From positions 1 to 64,000 of the forward strand of contig NZ_WIJP01000004.1 in NCBI RefSeq assembly GCF_009496155.1: a stretch of 64,000 bases of DNA, in the 5' to 3' direction. This DNA is from Streptococcus mitis (GTDB lineage Bacteria > Bacillota > Bacilli > Lactobacillales > Streptococcaceae). Position numbers and translations under genes: made by a program. Below the pieces are notes generated by a model. That model was not told the origin of the DNA and did no database searches. It was given only the letters and a program-made list of their open reading frames with translations. This document shows positions 60,913 through 64,000 of the stretch, in pieces. The stretch's first letter is position 1; every line of letters starts with the position of its first letter.

Positions 60913-61626
60913 ATGTCAAATTTAATGAATAATCCATTATTTCGTATCATTCGTGGAGTTTTTATAGTTGCTCTCCTAACTATTGTTTGGTTGATTATAT
61001 TTTCTGCTATAGATACAAGTGGTAGTGAAATAGACTATGAACCGTTTCAAGGAGCATCTATCGTATTTGCAGTTTTAAGCTATATCATAATAGTCTTTCT
61101 ATTTCAATACCATAAAGTTGTTAACTTAAAAGAGTTAATTAAATCCTCATACAGTGCAATTGAAATTAAAGAACAGTATGTGGAAAAGTTAATCGTACAA
61201 CTTCGTGAATTGACCGATAAAATTGTTGACCATGAGTTAAAAATGTCTGTTAGGAAAAATGTTTCAGAATTGTTGGAAGAAAAAAAGTCTGTTAACAATT
61301 TTACAAACGATGAAAATCAAGCCAATCATTCAGAATCTAAGCGTAAATTTTATGGTGAATCTGGAAATACTTCAAAACACGAATACTCTACTAAAATGGA
61401 GGAGACGAAGAATAAAATTATTGAGGAAATTGAAAGAGATACAAGTGTTACCGCGGATCAAAGTATAAAGGATCTGATTGCTGAGATTAAGGAGTCAGAA
61501 GTGCTAGTTGCTAATCAAAAATTACACTATAATGAAATGGTATCGCAATACAACAAAGCAATTTACACTTTGCCATTTGCATTTTTAAGAACAACTTTAG
61601 GTCATTCAGAAAAAAATTATTTATAA
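60913..61626 (+). CDS. LemA-like membrane protein
   Basis: A 237-residue protein with two N-terminal membrane segments (FIVALLTIVWLIIFSAI and SIVFAVLSYIIIVFLFQY), then a long coiled coil. The segment after the second helix (YHKVVNLKELIKSSYSAIEI) and the C-terminus (LHYNEMVSQYNKAIYTLPFA) follow the LemA pattern. A charged, low-complexity insert lies at about 125-165. Function of LemA proteins is unclear. ATG 60913 follows AAGGGAAAATTG. Its codons are more AT-rich than those of the flanking nucleoside genes, consistent with acquisition. Confidence 0.65.
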   Translation: MSNLMNNPLFRIIRGVFIVALLTIVWLIIFSAIDTSGSEIDYEPFQGASIVFAVLSYIIIVFLFQYHKVVNLKELIKSSYSAIEIKEQYVEKLIVQLRELTDKIVDHELKMSVRKNVSELLEEKKSVNNFTNDENQANHSESKRKFYGESGNTSKHEYSTKMEETKNKIIEEIERDTSVTADQSIKDLIAEIKESEVLVANQKLHYNEMVSQYNKAIYTLPFAFLRTTLGHSEKNYL

Positions 61627-61676
61627 TATTTAACAAAATCACTCAGACTAAAATATAGTCAAAAAAAGTAAAACAA

Positions 61677-61715
61677 GGAAAGGTAGAGCATGTGTTCAGA
61701 TTTGAACACAAGCGG
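61677..61715 (+). repeat. Hairpin element R2
   Basis: GGAAAGGTAGAG followed by hairpin tgtgttc / gaacaca and then AGCGGAAA, the same plan as R1 and R4 with changes on both sides of the spacer. It lies in the 394-base gap between the LemA-like gene and deoD, where no gene was found. Confidence 0.6.
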
Positions 61716-61741
61716 AAATCTTTTCTAAAAAAATACTCACA

Positions 61742-61873
61742 GAAAGGATGGGTAAACCGTATTCACTGAACTGAATACGGGCGGAGAACTGTGTAAAAAA
61801 GATAAACTTCCTAGCATCATCGATGCGTCGTCAGTTTCCTATTTTTACTTTGTTCTCTGTCGATATCCTAAAT
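61742..61873 (+). repeat. Hairpin element R3 with long folded body
   Basis: AGAAAGG, hairpin gtattc / gaatac (a compensated version of gtgttc / gaacac), then GGGCGGAGAAC. A body with the hairpin gcatc / gatgc follows, and the closing strand is GTTCTC. The flanking AGGAT (61746 region) can pair with ATCCT (near 61865). Confidence 0.55.
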
Positions 61874-61883
61874 ATACAAAAAA

Positions 61884-61997
61884 GAAAGGTAGAGTGAGGT
61901 GTTCTAATTTGAACACGAGCGGAAAACTTGGAAAATAGATAATCTGACTGAGAAATCAGGATTTCTCGTCAGATTCCTAATTTTCAGTCGTTTTCTT
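61884..61997 (+). repeat. Hairpin element R4 with long folded body
   Basis: GAAAGGTAGAGTGAGG, hairpin gtgttc / gaacac, GAGCGGAAAAC, then a nested hairpin tctgac-gagaaat / atttctc-gtcaga and the closing strand GTTTTC...CGCTC. AGAGTG can pair with CGCTCT at the far end. It lies just upstream of deoD and could be part of its leader. Confidence 0.6.
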
Positions 61998-62019
61998 GTC
62001 GCTCTTTGTATCATAAATT

Positions 62020-62730
62020 ATGTCTATCCATATTGCTGCTCAGCAGGGTGAAATTGCTGATAAAATTCTTCTTCCTGGGGATCCTCTTCGTGCGAAATTT
62101 ATCGCTGAGAACTTCCTTGAAGATGCTGTTTGTTTTAACGAAGTTCGTAATATGTTTGGTTACACTGGTACTTACAAGGGTCATCGTGTATCTGTCATGG
62201 GAACTGGGATGGGAATGCCATCTATTTCGATTTATGCGCGTGAGTTGATCGTTGACTACGGAGTAAAGAAATTGATCCGTGTGGGAACGGCGGGTTCTTT
62301 GAATGAAGATGTCCACGTTCGTGAATTGGTTTTGGCGCAGGCAGCTGCAACCAACTCCAACATCGTCCGTAATGACTGGCCACAGTACGATTTCCCACAA
62401 ATCGCTAGCTTTGATTTGCTAGATAAGGCTTATCATATCGCCAAAGAACTTGGTATGACAACCCATGTTGGGAACGTTTTGTCTTCGGATGTCTTTTATT
62501 CAAACTACTTTGAAAAGAACATCGAGCTTGGTAAATGGGGAGTCAAGGCTGTGGAAATGGAAGCAGCAGCTCTTTACTATCTTGCTGCTCAACACCATGT
62601 TGATGCTTTAGCTATTATGACTATTTCAGATAGTTTGGTTAATCCAGATGAAGATACAACTGCAGAAGAACGTCAAAACACCTTCACTGATATGATGAAG
62701 GTTGGTTTGGAAACATTGATTGCAGACTAA
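62020..62730 (+). CDS. deoD: Purine-nucleoside phosphorylase, DeoD type
   Basis: Hexameric-type phosphorylase acting on adenosine, inosine and guanosine, 236 residues. Motifs [59 protein letters not shown] and [11 protein letters not shown] are the family hallmark. No clear ribosome site precedes the ATG (ttgtatcataaattATG), unusual next to the strong sites elsewhere here; the upstream folded element may matter. Confidence 0.96.
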   Translation: MSIHIAAQQGEIADKILLPGDPLRAKFIAENFLEDAVCFNEVRNMFGYTGTYKGHRVSVMGTGMGMPSISIYARELIVDYGVKKLIRVGTAGSLNEDVHVRELVLAQAAATNSNIVRNDWPQYDFPQIASFDLLDKAYHIAKELGMTTHVGNVLSSDVFYSNYFEKNIELGKWGVKAVEMEAAALYYLAAQHHVDALAIMTISDSLVNPDEDTTAEERQNTFTDMMKVGLETLIAD

Positions 62731-62888
62731 AGGTAGGCTATATTCAGAATGATTTCTCTTGTTCTCAAAATGATAACTATCAACAATGAATCAATTCTGA
62801 AATAGGTAAGAATAAGGAAATTGAAGAAAGCCTAATTGTGTCAAAGGACCGAGACTAGTCAGTTTAATATCTAAATCATAATCAAATA

Positions 62889-62934
62889 AAGTTGGAAGCC
62901 AAATTGACAAGAAGTCAAGGCTTTCAACTTTTTA
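62889..62934 (+). terminator. deoD terminator
   Basis: A 13-base stem with one mismatch (aaagttggaagcc / ggctttcaacttt) followed by T's. The 335-base gap from deoD to the sirtuin gene holds this and a BOX element; 62731-62888 shows nothing else. Confidence 0.75.
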
Positions 62935-63040
62935 ATACTCTTCGAAAATCAAATTCAAACCACGTCAGCGTCGCCTTACCGTACTCAAGTACAGCTTGCG
63001 GCTAGCTTCCTAGTTTGCTTTTTGATTTTCATTGAGTATA
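62935..63040 (+). repeat. BOX element, A-C type without boxB
   Basis: A 106-base element, the same length and layout as the one at 9871: atactcttcgaaaatc, boxA core cgtcagcgtcgccttaccgta, palindrome gtactcaagtac, and boxC ending gattttcattgagtata. It ends 25 bases before the sirtuin ATG, so it lies within that gene's leader or promoter. Confidence 0.92.
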
Positions 63041-63065
63041 ACTTGAAAATTCCTAGGAGTACAAA

Positions 63066-63797
63066 ATGGATAAGATTGAACAATTACAAGGTATTATTGA
63101 TCAAAGTCAGAGAATTGTCTTTTTCGGTGGTGCAGGGGTTTCTACAGAGTCTAATATTCCAGATTTTCGTAGTTCAGATGGTATATATAGTCTGAAACTA
63201 GGTCGCCATTTTACTGCCGAGCAACTGGTTTCACGCACTATGTTTGAGCGCTATCCAGAGGATTTTTTTGATTTCTACAAAAAGTATCTGGTCTATCCTG
63301 ATGCCAAGCCGAATTTAGCACATGATTATCTAGCGTCGTTGGAAAAAACAGGTAAATTAAAGGCGATTGTGACGCAAAATATCGATAGCCTCCATGAAAT
63401 GGCAGGATCTCATAAAGTTTTGAAACTGCATGGCAGTGCAGATCGTAATTATTGTTTGGGCTGTCATCGCTTTTATGATTTGACTGCCTTTTTGGAACTT
63501 GAAGGTCCAGTTCCCTACTGCTTAGATTGTGGCAAGGTGGTCAAACCTGACGTGACCCTTTATGAGGAAGCGCTAGATATGGATGTATTTAGTTGCGCAG
63601 CTCGAGCCATTCAGCAAGCAGATTTGTTGATTATTGGTGGCACTTCCTTAGTTGTTTACCCTGCAGCTAGCCTAATCAATTATTTTTCAGGGTCAAATCT
63701 TGTCGTTATCAACAAGTCCAGTACTCCTCAAGACAGCCAAGCTGATTTAGTTATAGAAGGTAAGATTGGAGAAGTTTTTTCTAAATTGAGACAATAA
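63066..63797 (+). CDS. NAD-dependent protein deacylase (sirtuin)
   Basis: Removes acyl groups from lysine using NAD, 243 residues. GGAGVSTESNIPDFRS (NAD loop), TQNIDSLHE, catalytic His in KLHGSADRNY, two zinc CxxC pairs (YCLGCH and YCLDCG) and GGTSLVVYPAASLI are intact. It fits the CobB/SrtN class. Ribosome site AGGAGTACAAA. A BOX element lies in its upstream region. Confidence 0.94.
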   Translation: MDKIEQLQGIIDQSQRIVFFGGAGVSTESNIPDFRSSDGIYSLKLGRHFTAEQLVSRTMFERYPEDFFDFYKKYLVYPDAKPNLAHDYLASLEKTGKLKAIVTQNIDSLHEMAGSHKVLKLHGSADRNYCLGCHRFYDLTAFLELEGPVPYCLDCGKVVKPDVTLYEEALDMDVFSCAARAIQQADLLIIGGTSLVVYPAASLINYFSGSNLVVINKSSTPQDSQADLVIEGKIGEVFSKLRQ

Positions 63798-63799
63798 CA

Positions 63800-63838
63800 A
63801 ACTGAAAGAAGTAGGACTATACTTCCTTCAGTTTTTTT
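63800..63838 (+). terminator. Terminator after the sirtuin gene
   Basis: Imperfect stem aactgaaagaagta / tacttccttcagtt followed by seven T's. Beyond it, 63839-64000 shows no gene. Confidence 0.85.
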
Positions 63839-64000
63839 GTATCACGAACTCAGAAACTATGAACAAGATTCTCTTCATTTCTAGGGGAATTTTATTGTTG
63901 ATTTATAAATTGCTCGAGTTATTTTTAATTGTTGAATAAAAGGAAAAAAGGAAGACTTTCTGGATGAAAAACTTCCTTTTTTAGTCAATCAATACATGCT

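Overview
The window reads as a chromosome segment of a mitis-group Streptococcus (S. pneumoniae, S. mitis or S. pseudopneumoniae). The evidence is low-GC Gram-positive codon use and AGGAGG-type ribosome sites, three BOX repeats (the boxA core and 45-base boxB units are recognisable), the CiaRH system, and a gene order I recall from pneumococcus: pyrDA-holA-sodA ... slrA ... rpsP ... rimM-trmD ... metG ... pepN-ciaRH ... dinG-rodA ... gyrB-ezrA ... clpE ... folD ... rpiA-deoB-punA ... deoD. No tRNA, rRNA or CRISPR array was seen. The exact species cannot be fixed without a database.

Layout. 1-1430: a truncated IS1182-type transposase and a decayed IS200/IS605 element, then gdhA. 3.0-9.8 kb: pyrDA, holA, a BOX element, sodA, yutD-like, rlmN, vanZ-like and an ABC-F gene. 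9.9-11.4 kb: slrA, whose last codons and stop come from a BOX element, and a broken hypothetical gene. 11.5-17.2 kb: rpsP-khpA-mazG-like, a DMT transporter, two alpha/beta hydrolases, rimM-trmD and an ATP-cone gene. 17.2-23.4 kb: small conserved genes, bioY with a BirA-type operator, gor, and a MacAB-like efflux operon. 23.5-30.6 kb: metG, a padR pair with a perfect operator dyad, then accessory metabolic genes including a Tad2-like (DUF2829) protein. 30.7-45.7 kb: pepN, ciaRH, a U32 protein, dinG, rodA, DJ-1, HAD, gyrB, ezrA. 45.7-46.5 kb: a second IS200/IS605 copy. 46.6-54.1 kb: clpE with a CtsR box, an amino-acid ABC transporter, folD, nnrD. 54.2-64 kb: the nucleoside-salvage genes rpiA-deoB-punA ... 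deoD, split by an accessory insertion, and a sirtuin.

The most unusual locus is the insertion between punA and deoD. It encodes a 909-residue secreted protein with a YSIRK-like signal, acidic calcium-loop-like repeats, a class-3-lipase-like alpha/beta hydrolase with a GHSLG elbow, two F-type-lectin (discoidin-like) domains, and a C-terminal domain that closely matches domain 4, the cholesterol-binding domain, of cholesterol-dependent cytolysins such as pneumolysin. The pore-forming domains are absent. It looks like a lipid hydrolase aimed at host membranes by glycan and sterol recognition. An 18-codon ORF whose stop abuts its ATG precedes it. It is followed by a diverged 3' copy of punA (a recombination scar), a LemA-like membrane protein, and four related hairpin elements of unknown function.

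Genes act together in several groups: ribosome and tRNA maturation (rpsP, khpA, rimM, trmD, rlmN), envelope and division (rodA, ezrA, ciaRH), stress (sodA, gor, clpE), and purine and deoxynucleoside salvage (rpiA, deoB, punA, deoD).
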